Positions 7,416-16,148 are shown, numbered from the stretch's first letter. The stretch is 64,000 bases of DNA from Microbacterium sp. Nx66 (GCF_904066215.1 NZ_LR880474.1:2294001-2358000), one strand, 5' to 3'. A program made the numbers and translations. Notes: generated by a model from the sequence alone, not told the origin.

Positions 7416-8336
7416 TCAGGCGTGGTGCGGTTCGCAGTCGCTCTGCTCGGCCGGTTCGATCTGGAACGTGGAGTGCGCCACGTCGAAGTGATCCGCGAGG
7501 CATGCCTGCATCTCCGACAGCAGCGCCGCCGAGCGGCCGTCCGCCAGCAGGTCCGGGCGCACGCTGACGTGCGCGGTGAAGACGGGGGCTCCGCGGGTGA
7601 GCTGCCACACGTGCACGTCATGGACTCCGACGACGCCGTCGTAGCCGAGCAGGTGAGTGCGGATCTCCCCGACGGCCATGCCCTTCGGCGCCGACTCGGC
7701 GAGGACGGAGAACACCTCCTTGAGCAGGACGAATGCCCGGGGGATGATCATCGCCGCGATGAACAGCGAGGCGAGGGCGTCGGCCGGCATCCAGCCCGTC
7801 ACGAGGATCACACCGGCCGCGATGATGACCATCAGTGAGCCGAGCAGGTCGCCCATCACCTCGAGGTAGGCGCCGCGCACGTTGAGGTTCGTCCGCTGGG
7901 CCCGGCTGAGCAGCCACATCGACACCGCGTTCGCGACGAGGCCGACGACGGCGACGACGAGCATCAGCCCTCCCGCGACCTCGACCTCGGAGGGGTTCAG
8001 CAGCCGCTGCACGCCCTGCACGGCGACGACCGTGGCGAGGGCGATGAGGATGACCGCGTTGATGAGTGCGCCGAACACCTCGGCCCGCTGGTAGCCGAAC
8101 GTCCGGCGGTCGTCCGCGGGGCGCGCCGCCACGGTCGCGGCGATCAGTGCGATCACGAGCGCCGAGGCGTCCGTGAACATGTGCGCAGCGTCCGCGAGCA
8201 GCGCCAGCGAGCCGGTGAGGAGGGCGCCGACGACCTGCACGATCATCACCGTGGCCGTGAGGGTCAGGGAGATCGCGAGGAGGCGGCGGCTGCTCGCCGA
8301 ACGGAGACCGCCAGGGGCGGGCGCATGATCGTGCAT
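7416..8336 (-). CDS. CDF family divalent metal cation efflux protein (CzcD/ZitB-like)
   Basis: This 306-residue protein has six predicted membrane helices and a cytoplasmic C-terminal ferredoxin-like domain (about 210-290). Helix 2 has the zinc-site motif DAAHMFTD. The matching site in helix 5 reads EVMGD where classical zinc carriers have HxxxD, so one ligand is Glu instead of His. Cation/proton antiport that lowers cytoplasmic Zn, Cd or Co is the family role. The C-terminus holds a short His-containing tail (CEPHHA). A -10 box 6 nt before the ATG predicts a leaderless mRNA, and an inverted repeat lies just upstream. Confidence 0.92.
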   Translation of the reverse strand: MHDHAPAPGGLRSASSRRLLAISLTLTATVMIVQVVGALLTGSLALLADAAHMFTDASALVIALIAATVAARPADDRRTFGYQRAEVFGALINAVILIALATVVAVQGVQRLLNPSEVEVAGGLMLVVAVVGLVANAVSMWLLSRAQRTNLNVRGAYLEVMGDLLGSLMVIIAAGVILVTGWMPADALASLFIAAMIIPRAFVLLKEVFSVLAESAPKGMAVGEIRTHLLGYDGVVGVHDVHVWQLTRGAPVFTAHVSVRPDLLADGRSAALLSEMQACLADHFDVAHSTFQIEPAEQSDCEPHHA

Positions 8337-8342
8337 GCCCCC

Positions 8343-8348
8343 AGGCTA
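8343..8348 (-). promoter_or_regulatory. -10 TAGCCT for the CDF exporter, predicted leaderless
   Basis: On the minus strand TAGCCT is followed by 6 nt and the ATG at 8336. Confidence 0.5.
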
Positions 8349-8373
8349 GCCCGGCGGTGGGCCCGACAAGGCC

Positions 8374-8393
8374 GTTCCCGGCTAGTCGGGAAC
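8374..8393. repeat. Inverted repeat upstream of the CDF exporter
   Basis: GTTCCCG and CGGGAAC (7 bp each) flank a 6-nt centre. The repeat lies about 25-45 bp upstream of the -10 box of the exporter gene, around the -35 region. It could be an operator for a metal sensor or the terminator of a short transcript; the sequence alone does not decide. Confidence 0.35.
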
Positions 8394-8436
8394 AGTAACG
8401 ATTCTCACCGTCAGCAGGGGTTCTTCTGCGGGTCCC

Positions 8437-9030
8437 TCAGAGCGCGGCGAGCAGCGGCACGAGCGCGGCGAAGGCGCGCGCGCGGTGGGACTGCGCCTGT
8501 TTCTCCTCCGCCGAGTACTCCCCGACCGTGCGCTGTGCGCCGTCCGGCTGACCGTCCGGGATGAAGATCGGGTCGTACCCGAAACCGCCGGCTCCCGACG
8601 CCTCGCGGGCGAGCCGTCCTGGCCAGATCCCCTCCACCACGTGCTCGCGACCGTCCGGGAGGACGAGGGCGATCGTCGAGGTGAAGTGCGCGGAGCGATG
8701 ACGGTCGGCGATGTCGCGCAGCTGATCGAGCAGCAGCTCCAGGTTCGCCGCGGCGTCCTTCTTCTGACCGGCCCAGTACGCCGAGAACACTCCGGGCGAC
8801 CCGCCGAGCACGTCCACGCAGATGCCGGAGTCGTCGGCGAGCGCCGCGAGGCCGGTGTGCGCGGCGGCCGCTCGCGCCTTGAGGAGCGCGTTCTCAGCGA
8901 ACGTCACTCCGTCCTCGACCGGCTCGGGGCCGTCGTAGCCGACGACCTCCAGGTCGGGCCGTGTCTGCTGCACGATCTGCTGGAACTCCGCCACCTTATG
9001 CGGGTTGTGGGTCGCCAGGACGACGCGCAT
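8437..9030 (-). CDS. rdgB: XTP/dITP pyrophosphatase (RdgB/HAM1 family)
   Basis: The 197-residue protein starts MRVVLATHNPHK, the family substrate-binding motif, and has DDSGI in the middle and GFGYDPIF near residue 145. It hydrolyses non-canonical purine triphosphates (dITP, XTP) to monophosphates and cleans the nucleotide pool. The start lies 2 bp after the stop of rph, so the two are co-transcribed. The murI-rph-rdgB order is common in Actinobacteria. Full length. Confidence 0.95.
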   Translation of the reverse strand: MRVVLATHNPHKVAEFQQIVQQTRPDLEVVGYDGPEPVEDGVTFAENALLKARAAAAHTGLAALADDSGICVDVLGGSPGVFSAYWAGQKKDAAANLELLLDQLRDIADRHRSAHFTSTIALVLPDGREHVVEGIWPGRLAREASGAGGFGYDPIFIPDGQPDGAQRTVGEYSAEEKQAQSHRARAFAALVPLLAAL

Positions 9031-9032
9031 GC

Positions 9033-9770
9033 TCAGGCTCCTGCCAGAGCGGCGAGCTGCCGTTCCTTCAGGTCCGCGCAGCCGGCGACGCCGAGGTCGA
9101 GGAGCGCGTCGAGCTCACGCTTGTCGAACGGCGCCCCTTCGGCCGTGCCCTGCACCTCGACGAACAGGCCGCGGCCGGTCACGACGACGTTCATGTCGGT
9201 CTCGGCGCGGACATCCTCGACGTAGGCGAGGTCGAGCATCGGCTCCCCGTCCACGATGCCGACGGACACCGCGGAGACGGAGTCGAGCAGCGGCGTCGAG
9301 TTCTTGCCGATGAACTTCTTCTCCCGGCCCCACTCGATCGCGTCGGCCAGGGCGACATAGGCGCCGGTGATCGCCGCGGTGCGGGTGCCACCGTCGGCCT
9401 GGAGCACGTCGCAGTCGATGACGATGGTGTTCTCGCCGAGCGCCTTGGTGTCGACGACGGCGCGCAGCGCGCGGCCGATGAGTCGGGAGATCTCGTGCGT
9501 CCGACCGCCGATGCGGCCCTTCACGCTCTCCCGGTCGTTGCGGCTGTTCGTCGCTCGCGGGAGCATCGCATACTCGGCCGTGACCCAGCCCTTGCCCTTG
9601 CCGGTGAGCCACCGCGGCACGCCGTTCGTGAACGAGGCGGTGCACAGCACCTTCGTGCCGCCGAAGCTGATGAGAGCCGACCCCTCGGCCTGCGCGCTCC
9701 AGCCGCGCTCGATGGTGATCTCGCGCAGCTGCGAGGTGGAACGGCCGTCGGCGCGGACGATGTCGGTCAT
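9033..9770 (-). CDS. rph: Ribonuclease PH
   Basis: This 245-residue phosphorolytic 3'-5' exoribonuclease trims tRNA 3' ends. It shows RADGR near the N-terminus, an Arg-rich [16 protein letters not shown] stretch that contacts RNA, and [17 protein letters not shown], typical of the RNase PH fold. Length is normal for the family. It lies 33 bp downstream of murI and 2 bp upstream of rdgB on the same strand. Confidence 0.96.
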   Translation of the reverse strand: MTDIVRADGRSTSQLREITIERGWSAQAEGSALISFGGTKVLCTASFTNGVPRWLTGKGKGWVTAEYAMLPRATNSRNDRESVKGRIGGRTHEISRLIGRALRAVVDTKALGENTIVIDCDVLQADGGTRTAAITGAYVALADAIEWGREKKFIGKNSTPLLDSVSAVSVGIVDGEPMLDLAYVEDVRAETDMNVVVTGRGLFVEVQGTAEGAPFDKRELDALLDLGVAGCADLKERQLAALAGA

Positions 9771-9803
9771 GAGCTTCTCTCGGTCGGGGATGGAGCGACG
9801 GGC

Positions 9804-10640
9804 TCAGCGCGCGTCGAGGGCGGAATCGGGAAGCGTGATGACGCCGGTCTGGACGAGCTGCACGTCGCGCACCTCGCGACCCATGAGTCGGTTGGCGAGC
9901 GCCGTGAAGTCGTCGGCGGAGTCGCCCGTGGCCTCGTAGACGTAGGTGGCGGTGGCATCGGCGGGCGCCAGCAGGTCGCCGCGGACGAGCTGGCGGTAGA
10001 CGTCGCCCGCGGTCTCGTCGTCGCTGGAGACCAGGGTCACGCCCTCCCCCATGACGTAACTGATGGCGCCGCGGAGGAACGGGTAGTGCGTGCACCCGAG
10101 GACGAGCGTGTCCACGTCGGCCTCGCGCAGTGGCGCGAGGTACTCCTCGGCGACGGCCAGCACCTCGGGGGTGCCGGTGACACCGGCCTCGACGAACTCG
10201 ACGAACCGGGGGCACGCGGCGGTGAACACCTGCAGGCGCTCGTTCACCTCGAGCATGTCCTGGTAGGCCCGCGAACCGATCGTGCCGACCGTGCCGATCA
10301 CACCGACACGGCCGTTCCTCGTGGTCGACACCGCGCGGCGCACGGCGGGGCCGATCACCTCGACCACCGGCACGTCGTAGCGTTCGCGTGCGTCGCGCAG
10401 CATCGCCGCCGACGCCGTGTTGCAGGCGATGACCAGCATCTTCACGCCCTGGTCGACCAGGGTGTCGAGCACTTCGAGCGCATAGCGTCGGACGTCGGCG
10501 ATGGGCTTGGGGCCGTACGGCGAGTGGGCGGTGTCGCCGATGTAGACGAACGATTCGCGGGGCAGCTGGGCGCGGATGGCCCTGGCCACCGTGAGCCCGC
10601 CGACACCGGAGTCGAAGATCCCGATGGGCGCGTCGTTCAT
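9804..10640 (-). CDS. murI: Glutamate racemase
   Basis: The 278-residue enzyme makes D-glutamate for peptidoglycan in the cytoplasm. It has FDSGVGG at the N-terminus, the first catalytic cysteine in ACNTAS and the second in GCTHYP. ATG 10640 gives [12 protein letters not shown], the family N-terminus; the frame is open 14 codons further but that part overlaps the promoter. It is the first gene of murI-rph-rdgB and is divergent from pncB with 62 bp between starts. Confidence 0.96.
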   Translation of the reverse strand: MNDAPIGIFDSGVGGLTVARAIRAQLPRESFVYIGDTAHSPYGPKPIADVRRYALEVLDTLVDQGVKMLVIACNTASAAMLRDARERYDVPVVEVIGPAVRRAVSTTRNGRVGVIGTVGTIGSRAYQDMLEVNERLQVFTAACPRFVEFVEAGVTGTPEVLAVAEEYLAPLREADVDTLVLGCTHYPFLRGAISYVMGEGVTLVSSDDETAGDVYRQLVRGDLLAPADATATYVYEATGDSADDFTALANRLMGREVRDVQLVQTGVITLPDSALDAR

Positions 10641-10648
10641 GACTCCCC

Positions 10649-10654
10649 AGCCTA
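10649..10654 (-). promoter_or_regulatory. -10 TAGGCT for murI
   Basis: On the minus strand TAGGCT is followed by 8 nt and the ATG at 10640. The 8 nt include GGGGAG, but it is too close to the start to be a normal Shine-Dalgarno, so a leaderless or nearly leaderless mRNA is likely. Confidence 0.45.
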
Positions 10655-10690
10655 CCCGCGTGCGCGCCGCCTCGTGCATCACGGCCTCAC

Positions 10691-10696
10691 TAAGCT
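10691..10696 (+). promoter_or_regulatory. -10 TAAGCT for pncB, predicted leaderless
   Basis: TAAGCT is followed by 6 nt and the ATG at 10703. Confidence 0.5.
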
Positions 10697-10702
10697 GAGC
10701 GC

Positions 10703-12028
10703 ATGACCACGTCGACGGCGCTGCTCACCGACCGTTACGAGCTCACGATGCTCGCCGCCTCGCTCCGGGACGGCACCGCCTCCCGCCCGAGTGTCTTCGA
10801 GCTCTTCTCCCGACGCCTGTCCGGCGGACGCCGCTTCGGCGTCGTCGCCGGAACCGGACGACTGCTCGGCCTGCTGCGCGACTTCCGTTTCGGCGACGAC
10901 GAGCTGCGCTTCGTCCGCGACGAGCGCGTCGTCGACGCCGAGACCCTCGCCTCCCTCGAGCGCTATCGCTTCACCGGCACGATCCGGGGCTACCGCGAGG
11001 GCGAGCTCTACTTCCCCGGGTCGCCCATCCTCACGGTCGAGGGATCGTTCGCGGACGCCGTCGTCCTGGAGACGCTCGCCCTGAGCGTCCTCAACCACGA
11101 CTCCGCGGTCGCCACGGCCGCGGCCCGCATGAGCATCGCCGCCGGCGAGCGTCCTCTCGCCGAGATGGGCTCCCGGCGGGCAGCCGAGCGCTCCGCTGTC
11201 GCCGCAGCACGGGCGGCGTACATCGCCGGGTTCGGCGCCACGAGCAACCTCGAGGCCGGCCGCGCCTGGGGAATCCCGACCATGGGCACCGCTGCGCACT
11301 CGTGGACGCTGCTGCACGACAGCGAGGAGGACGCCTTCCGTGCTCAAGTCGAGAGCATGGGCGTGGACACGACGCTCCTCGTCGACACCTACGACATCCG
11401 CACCGGCGTCGAGACGGCGATCCGGGTGGCCGGGACCGGGCTCGGCGGCGTCCGCATCGACTCCGGGGACCTGCCGACCGTCGCCGCCGAGGTCCGAGCG
11501 CAACTGGACGAGCTCGGCGCCACCGAGACCCGCATCACGGTCACGAGCGACCTCGACGAGTACGCGATCGCCGCGCTAGCGGCCTCCCCCGTGGACGCGT
11601 ACGGCGTCGGCACCTCCGTCGTGACCGGTTCCGGATACCCCACGGCGAGCATGGTCTACAAGCTCGTCGCCCGGCAGGACGCCGACGGCTCGTGGGTCGG
11701 GGTCGCCAAGGCGTCCGCGGACAAGGCGTCGTTCGGGGGCCGCAAGGCGGCGTTCCGTACGCTCAGCGACGGGGTCGCCGCGGCGGAGACGGTCGTCGTC
11801 TCGGACGGGTTCGAGGCGCTGGACACGCCTGCCGAGCACCCGGACGGCCGACCGCTCCAGGTCACCCTCGTCGAGGGCGGAGAGATCGAGACCGCCTTCG
11901 AGGGCGCCGCAGGGACGGCAGCCGCCCGCGCGCATCACCTGCGTGTCCGTGAAGAGCTGCCGGTGCGTGCGTTGGCACTCAGCAAGTCCGATCCGGCGAT
12001 CCCGACGGTCTACGTCGAGGCGGACTGA
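10703..12028 (+). CDS. pncB: Nicotinate phosphoribosyltransferase
   Basis: The 441-residue enzyme converts nicotinate and PRPP to nicotinate mononucleotide in NAD salvage. It begins [18 protein letters not shown], has the conserved GTAAHSW segment around residue 195 containing the catalytic-region histidine, and [10 protein letters not shown] around 250 in the phosphate-binding site. The length and N-terminus fit the actinobacterial enzyme. It stands alone, divergent from murI and convergent with the DUF3039 gene. Confidence 0.94.
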   Translation: MTTSTALLTDRYELTMLAASLRDGTASRPSVFELFSRRLSGGRRFGVVAGTGRLLGLLRDFRFGDDELRFVRDERVVDAETLASLERYRFTGTIRGYREGELYFPGSPILTVEGSFADAVVLETLALSVLNHDSAVATAAARMSIAAGERPLAEMGSRRAAERSAVAAARAAYIAGFGATSNLEAGRAWGIPTMGTAAHSWTLLHDSEEDAFRAQVESMGVDTTLLVDTYDIRTGVETAIRVAGTGLGGVRIDSGDLPTVAAEVRAQLDELGATETRITVTSDLDEYAIAALAASPVDAYGVGTSVVTGSGYPTASMVYKLVARQDADGSWVGVAKASADKASFGGRKAAFRTLSDGVAAAETVVVSDGFEALDTPAEHPDGRPLQVTLVEGGEIETAFEGAAGTAAARAHHLRVREELPVRALALSKSDPAIPTVYVEAD

Positions 12029-12049
12029 AGCGGGGCCGAGCGACGGCGG

Positions 12050-12316
12050 TCAGCCGACCATCGACTCGTAGATCTCCTTGCACGTCGGGCAGATCGGGAA
12101 CTTCTCCGGATCACGGCCCGGCGTCCACTTCTTGCCGCAGAGCGCGCGGACGGGCTTGCCTGTGATCGCCGACTCGAGGATCTTGTCCTTCTTGACGTAG
12201 TGCGAGAAGCGCTCGTGGTCGCCCGGTTCGATGTTCTCCTCGCGGAGGAGCTCTTCCAGTTCGCGATCAAGCGTTGCCACGCCGCCCTGATCGGGGCTGT
12301 CCAGCGGAGTACTCAT
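12050..12316 (-). CDS. DUF3039 family small zinc-ribbon-like protein
   Basis: This 88-residue protein matches the DUF3039 family, which I know from Actinobacteria. Its C-terminal half has ALCGKKWTPGRDPEKFPICP and then TCKEIY, giving three cysteines (C-x17-C-x2-C), a likely metal site. The acidic N-terminal 40 residues are probably less structured. The function is unknown. The gene has its own leaderless-type promoter and is convergent with pncB. Confidence 0.9.
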   Translation of the reverse strand: MSTPLDSPDQGGVATLDRELEELLREENIEPGDHERFSHYVKKDKILESAITGKPVRALCGKKWTPGRDPEKFPICPTCKEIYESMVG

Positions 12317-12322
12317 CCCGCG

Positions 12323-12328
12323 ATTCTA
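12323..12328 (-). promoter_or_regulatory. -10 TAGAAT for the DUF3039 gene, predicted leaderless
   Basis: On the minus strand TAGAAT, five of six matches to TATAAT, is followed by 6 nt and the ATG at 12316. Confidence 0.55.
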
Positions 12329-12356
12329 GCCGCGTCTCCGCCTCGGCGGGGCGGTC

Positions 12357-13922
12357 TCACGCGGTCTCGACGAACTCCATCAGACGTTCGCCGCTGTGCT
12401 CGAAGATGCGTCCGCCGATCACAGCTCCTCCGATGAAGGCGACGATGCCGGTGGCGATGCCGACCCAGAAAGCCGCCGGCGCGAAGCCCGGATCGGCGAC
12501 GATGCTCGCACCGAACAGCCAGATGGTGGGCACGCTCAGGACGATCGCACCGAGGAACGCCGCCGCCGGGCCGTAGATCCCTCGGGAGGTCGGGCGCTGC
12601 GGCTGCTGGAACGGGCTGTCCCCGGGACGGGAGACCGCGTACGGCGCCACCACCGACACCACGCTGGAGATGCCGAGGGCGGAGAACAGCAGGCTCGCAC
12701 CGAGGCCGACGAGCGGGAGGAGAAGACTCCAGCGCCCGGCCAGCAGGAGCGAGAGCGGTACGGCGATCGCCAGCACCGGCACGGCGACCAGGAGCACCGG
12801 CACCAGGCGTCCGAGACGGTCCGGAACCCCGCGGACACCGCTCGCGACGTGCGTCCAGAGGGCCGTCGAGTCGTAGGCGACGTCATTGTGGGGCAGCCAT
12901 CCGAAGAAGAGGGCCATGACGGGCACGGGGACGAGGGCGGCGATCTCGACCGGCACGCCCGCGACGATCAGCGGGAACACCGTCAGCACGCCCGCCACGG
13001 GCACGACGATGATGTTCATGATGTACCGGCGGTCGCGCAGCCAGTACACGAGGCTTCGCGACGCGATGGCGCCGAAGGCGTTGGAGGGCAGCAGGCCGAA
13101 CCAGCCGAGTCCGCTGCGCTCGCGCGCCGCCACCGGACGCTCGGTCGTCGTCAGCAGGCGCCGTACGAACCAGGTCCAGGCGAACCACAGCAGCGCGAGG
13201 GTGACGGCAGCCACCAGTCCGCTTCCCCAGGCCGCGGCCGTCTCGCCTTCGGCCGCCGCGAACATCGCCGCCGGCGAGGCGGCGAGCGGCGTGAAGCCGA
13301 TCACCGAGGTCAGGGTCGCCAGTGACGCCGGCACCTCACCGTCCCAGCGGAGCGAGCCGAGGAACACGGCGACCGGGAACGCGATGACGATCAGGGCCAG
13401 GGCGAACAGCGCGGTGAGCTCCCGGGAACGACGCTCCGGGAGCAGGAGCGCATTGAGCGCCATCCCGACCCGGGAGAGGAGGATGGTCGACAGCAGCCCG
13501 ATCACCGCCAAGAGGACGGCCGGCACCCACGGCGCGCCGGCGCGGATCGCGACGACCGTCACGCTGATGTAGACCGCGAGGAGCGCGAGGCTCGGCACGC
13601 TGACCAGCGACGCGAGCGCCAGCACCCCTGGCATCTTCCGCTCGTCGACGCCGAACACCGCGAAGCGCCGCGGATCGAGCTGATCGACGGCTCCCACGAG
13701 CAGCGGCCCCACGAGGAAGCCGAGCAGAAGGGCAGCGCCACCGAGCACCGTCACGGCCTGGGAGACCGGCACCGGCGCGTCGCCGAGGCTGAAGACCGCC
13801 ACGCAGACCACCACGGTGACCGCGACGACCGCGCCGAAGGAGAGCAGGGTGCGCGCCCGGTGTTCCCCGCGCAGGGCGCCCAGGAGAAGCGCGAACCTCA
13901 GTCGGAGAACGTGTGCAGCCAC
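12357..13922 (-). CDS. ABC transporter permease (about 12 membrane segments)
   Basis: This 521-residue protein is almost entirely hydrophobic, with about 12 predicted helices in two halves, larger than a single ABC-2 permease domain. It has no ATPase motif. The GTG start at 13922 lies 25 bp inside the 3' end of the ATPase gene, so the two are translationally linked and form one exporter. Its substrate is unknown. The C-terminal region around residue 440 carries a short soluble segment (RPGDSPFQQPQRPTSRG). A start slightly downstream is possible, but the overlap would remain. Confidence 0.82.
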   Translation of the reverse strand: MAAHVLRLRFALLLGALRGEHRARTLLSFGAVVAVTVVVCVAVFSLGDAPVPVSQAVTVLGGAALLLGFLVGPLLVGAVDQLDPRRFAVFGVDERKMPGVLALASLVSVPSLALLAVYISVTVVAIRAGAPWVPAVLLAVIGLLSTILLSRVGMALNALLLPERRSRELTALFALALIVIAFPVAVFLGSLRWDGEVPASLATLTSVIGFTPLAASPAAMFAAAEGETAAAWGSGLVAAVTLALLWFAWTWFVRRLLTTTERPVAARERSGLGWFGLLPSNAFGAIASRSLVYWLRDRRYIMNIIVVPVAGVLTVFPLIVAGVPVEIAALVPVPVMALFFGWLPHNDVAYDSTALWTHVASGVRGVPDRLGRLVPVLLVAVPVLAIAVPLSLLLAGRWSLLLPLVGLGASLLFSALGISSVVSVVAPYAVSRPGDSPFQQPQRPTSRGIYGPAAAFLGAIVLSVPTIWLFGASIVADPGFAPAAFWVGIATGIVAFIGGAVIGGRIFEHSGERLMEFVETA

Positions 13923-15901
13923 TCGAGCCCCTCCACCTCTCCGCTGGAACCTGCGAGCTCCACGAAGCGCGATTCGAGCGTCTGTCCCGCGCGCACCTCG
14001 TCGATCGTGCCCTCGGCCAGCACCTCACCGTTGACGATGATGGCCACCCGGGAGCACACGCGCTCGACGAGATCCATCCCATGGCTCGACAGGATCACCG
14101 TGCCGCCGTGCGAGACGTAGGCGCGGAGGATGTCGAGGATCACGGCGGAGGAGACCGGATCGACGGATTCGAACGGTTCGTCGAGAACGAGGACGCGCGG
14201 AGAGTGGATCATCGCGCCGGCGAGCATGATCTTCTTCGTCATGCCCGCGGAATAGTCCGACACGACCCGGTTCAGGGCGTCGCCGAGGTCGAAGGCCCTG
14301 GCGAGGTCGCCGGTGCGCTTCTCGATGACGTCGGCGGAGAGCCCACGCAGCAGCCCGTAGTAATACAGCAGCTGTCGGCCGGTGAGCCGGTCGAAGGTGC
14401 GCAGCCGGTCGGGCAGGACGCCCATGACGCGCTTCGCCGCCAGGGGCTCGGCCGCCTGGTCGATGCCGCAGATGAGGACGCTGCCCTCGTCCGCGCGCAG
14501 GAGACCCGCGACGATCGAGAGGGTCGTGGTCTTGCCGGCGCCGTTGGGGCCGACGATGCCGTAGAAGGAGGCCGCGGGCACGGTGAGGTCGATGCCGTCG
14601 ACCGCGCGGTTCTCGCCGAACTGCTTCACGAGACCGCGGATGCGGATCGCCTCTGTGGCGGGCTCGGCTGCCGCCGAGTCATCGGCCTCGGTCGGGGGCT
14701 CCTCGGCGATCACCGCTTCGACGACCTCGACGGTCTCCTCCTCCGCGACGCGTCGGTCATCGGGCGCGGGCTCCTTGGTCACCGGCAGCGCGGTGTCCGA
14801 CACCTCCACCACGGACTCCGCCGCAGCAGGCTCCTCGACCGGCGTCGCTTCCTCGGCGGTGTCTCGGGCCGGTGTCGCCGTCTCGACGGACGAGGTGCTG
14901 GCCTCGTCCGTCTCGACGGTCTCTGCGGCCACGGTCTGCGCCTGCACCGCGCCGGACTCCTCCGGCTGCGTCTCGGCCGTGCTCACCTCTGCGGCTGCGG
15001 ACTCGACGGTCCCGACCTCAGCCGCCTGGGCCTCCGCGGCCTCGGCCTTCACGGCCTCGTCTTCGGCGGCCTTCGCTGCCTCATCTTCGGCGGCCTTCGC
15101 CGCAGCCGCCTTCGCCGCGGCTGCCTTCGCCGCAGCGGTCTTGGCGGCGGTGGTCTTGGCCGTCGTCTTGGCCGCCGAGGCCTTCGCGGCAGCGGTCTTC
15201 GCCGCGGCGGCCTTGGCCGCAGCCGTCTTGGCCGCAGCCGTCTTGGCCGCCGATGTGCTCGCCGCCTTCGTCGATGTCGCGGCCGGACGCTTCGAGCCGG
15301 TCGAGCGTGCGGCCGTGTTCTTCGCCGCAGCCGCGCGGGCGGCGGACGCCGTGCGAGCGCCTGCTGGAGCGGTCGCGGGATCGACACTCGCCGCGGGGGT
15401 GGGCTCGACCACGACCTCAGCCGTGGGCGCGGCCTTCTCGGCTGCCGCCTTGGTCGGTGCGGGCCTCGCCGTCCGCGCGGCGGTCGGCTTCTTCGCCGCG
15501 GCAGTCCTCGTCGAAGTGGAGGACTTCGCCGCGGTGGACTTCGCGGCCGTGGTCTTCGCGGCGGAGGGTGTGGCGGCCGTCGTCTTCGCAGCTGCCGACT
15601 TCGGAGCCGCGGTCTTCGCGGCCGTGGTCTTCGCCGCAGCAGACTTCGCCGCGGTGCTCTTCGCAGCCGTGGTCTTCGCAGCAGCAGACTTCGCCGCGGT
15701 GCTCTTCGCGGCCGCGGGCTTCTTCGCAGCCGGCTTGTCCGCTGCGGCCGTCTGCGCCTTGGCCGAGGCCGAGGTCGACTTCTTCGCGGCGGTGGACGCG
15801 GCAGGTCTCTTGGCGGCCGGTTTCCGAGCGGGCGCGGAGGCCTCGGTCGGAGTCTCGGCTCCCTCTGCCTGGGGGGTGGGGTCATCAGGGGAGGAAGTCA
15901 C
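13898..15901 (-). CDS. ABC transporter ATPase with a 416-residue histone-like and acidic N-terminal extension
   Basis: The product is 667 residues. Only the last 251 are an ABC ATPase: Walker A GPNGAGKTT (451-459), signature YSAGM (550-554), Walker B VLVLDEP (570-576) and the switch His in SSHGMD. Before it lie two Lys/Ala blocks (about 57-155 and 190-270) in which Lys recurs about every fifth residue, like histone H1 or the mycobacterial HupB tail, then an acidic Ala/Glu/Thr/Val-rich stretch (271-416). No internal Met occurs before the ABC domain. The GTG at 15901 is supported by a -10 TACCGT 6 nt upstream. It pairs with the overlapping permease gene. Ordinary exporter ATPases of this type are about 250-320 residues, so the extension is exceptional. 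Confidence 0.88.
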   Translation of the reverse strand: MTSSPDDPTPQAEGAETPTEASAPARKPAAKRPAASTAAKKSTSASAKAQTAAADKPAAKKPAAAKSTAAKSAAAKTTAAKSTAAKSAAAKTTAAKTAAPKSAAAKTTAATPSAAKTTAAKSTAAKSSTSTRTAAAKKPTAARTARPAPTKAAAEKAAPTAEVVVEPTPAASVDPATAPAGARTASAARAAAAKNTAARSTGSKRPAATSTKAASTSAAKTAAAKTAAAKAAAAKTAAAKASAAKTTAKTTAAKTAAAKAAAAKAAAAKAAEDEAAKAAEDEAVKAEAAEAQAAEVGTVESAAAEVSTAETQPEESGAVQAQTVAAETVETDEASTSSVETATPARDTAEEATPVEEPAAAESVVEVSDTALPVTKEPAPDDRRVAEEETVEVVEAVIAEEPPTEADDSAAAEPATEAIRIRGLVKQFGENRAVDGIDLTVPAASFYGIVGPNGAGKTTTLSIVAGLLRADEGSVLICGIDQAAEPLAAKRVMGVLPDRLRTFDRLTGRQLLYYYGLLRGLSADVIEKRTGDLARAFDLGDALNRVVSDYSAGMTKKIMLAGAMIHSPRVLVLDEPFESVDPVSSAVILDILRAYVSHGGTVILSSHGMDLVERVCSRVAIIVNGEVLAEGTIDEVRAGQTLESRFVELAGSSGEVEGLEWLHTFSD
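14654..15826 (-). repeat. Low-complexity coding repeat: Lys/Ala pentads then acidic linker
   Basis: The basic part (residues 26-270, about 15092-15826) contains many imperfect 15-bp units encoding variants of A-A-K-T/S-A; Lys falls at 66, 71, 76, 81, 86, 91, 96, 101, 106, then 116, 121, 126, and again at 220-269. The acidic part (14654-15091) is rich in Glu, Ala, Val and Thr. Such DNA can change copy number by slippage, so length may vary between strains. Confidence 0.85.
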
Positions 15902-15907
15902 CGTCCT

Positions 15908-15913
15908 ACGGTA
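15908..15913 (-). promoter_or_regulatory. -10 TACCGT for the ABC ATPase gene, predicted leaderless
   Basis: On the minus strand TACCGT is followed by 6 nt and the GTG at 15901. It supports the distal start that includes the histone-like extension. Confidence 0.5.
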
Positions 15914-15990
15914 TCAACGGGTGGCTGAGAGCCAAGGCCCCACGCGACATTCCGCAACCGGATCCCTCCCCGGCGCTTTCCGCAAGGGGG

Positions 15991-16019
15991 TTGTCGTCCC
16001 TGTGCGTTGCGTGTGTACT
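15991..16019 (+). promoter_or_regulatory. Candidate promoter and leader for the nucleotidyltransferase gene
   Basis: TTGTCG (15991-15996), a 17-nt spacer and TGTACT (16014-16019) match the consensus at four of six positions in each box. It would give a leader of about 120 nt before the GTG at 16149. The leader contains a small hairpin, GGTCGG-TGAA-CCGACC (16106-16121). I recognise no riboswitch. Confidence 0.35.
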
Positions 16020-16148
16020 CGATCACGAAATGGCAACGGGGCCTGCCTGGCCCCGGGGTTCTCAGGGGGAATCGCTAGCATGATCCCCGGCACGACGAAG
16101 TGTCTGGTCGGTGAACCGACCGTGAACACAACTTCCTTAGGAGTATTC

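Noticed and set aside
14583..16148. Open plus-strand frame of about 520 codons in phase with the nucleotidyltransferase, encoding an Ala/Val/Phe-rich sequence
   Set aside because: It is the exact antisense of the Lys/Ala repeat in the ABC ATPase gene; a GC-rich pentad repeat leaves this frame open by chance. The nucleotidyltransferase has its own Shine-Dalgarno at 16139-16143.
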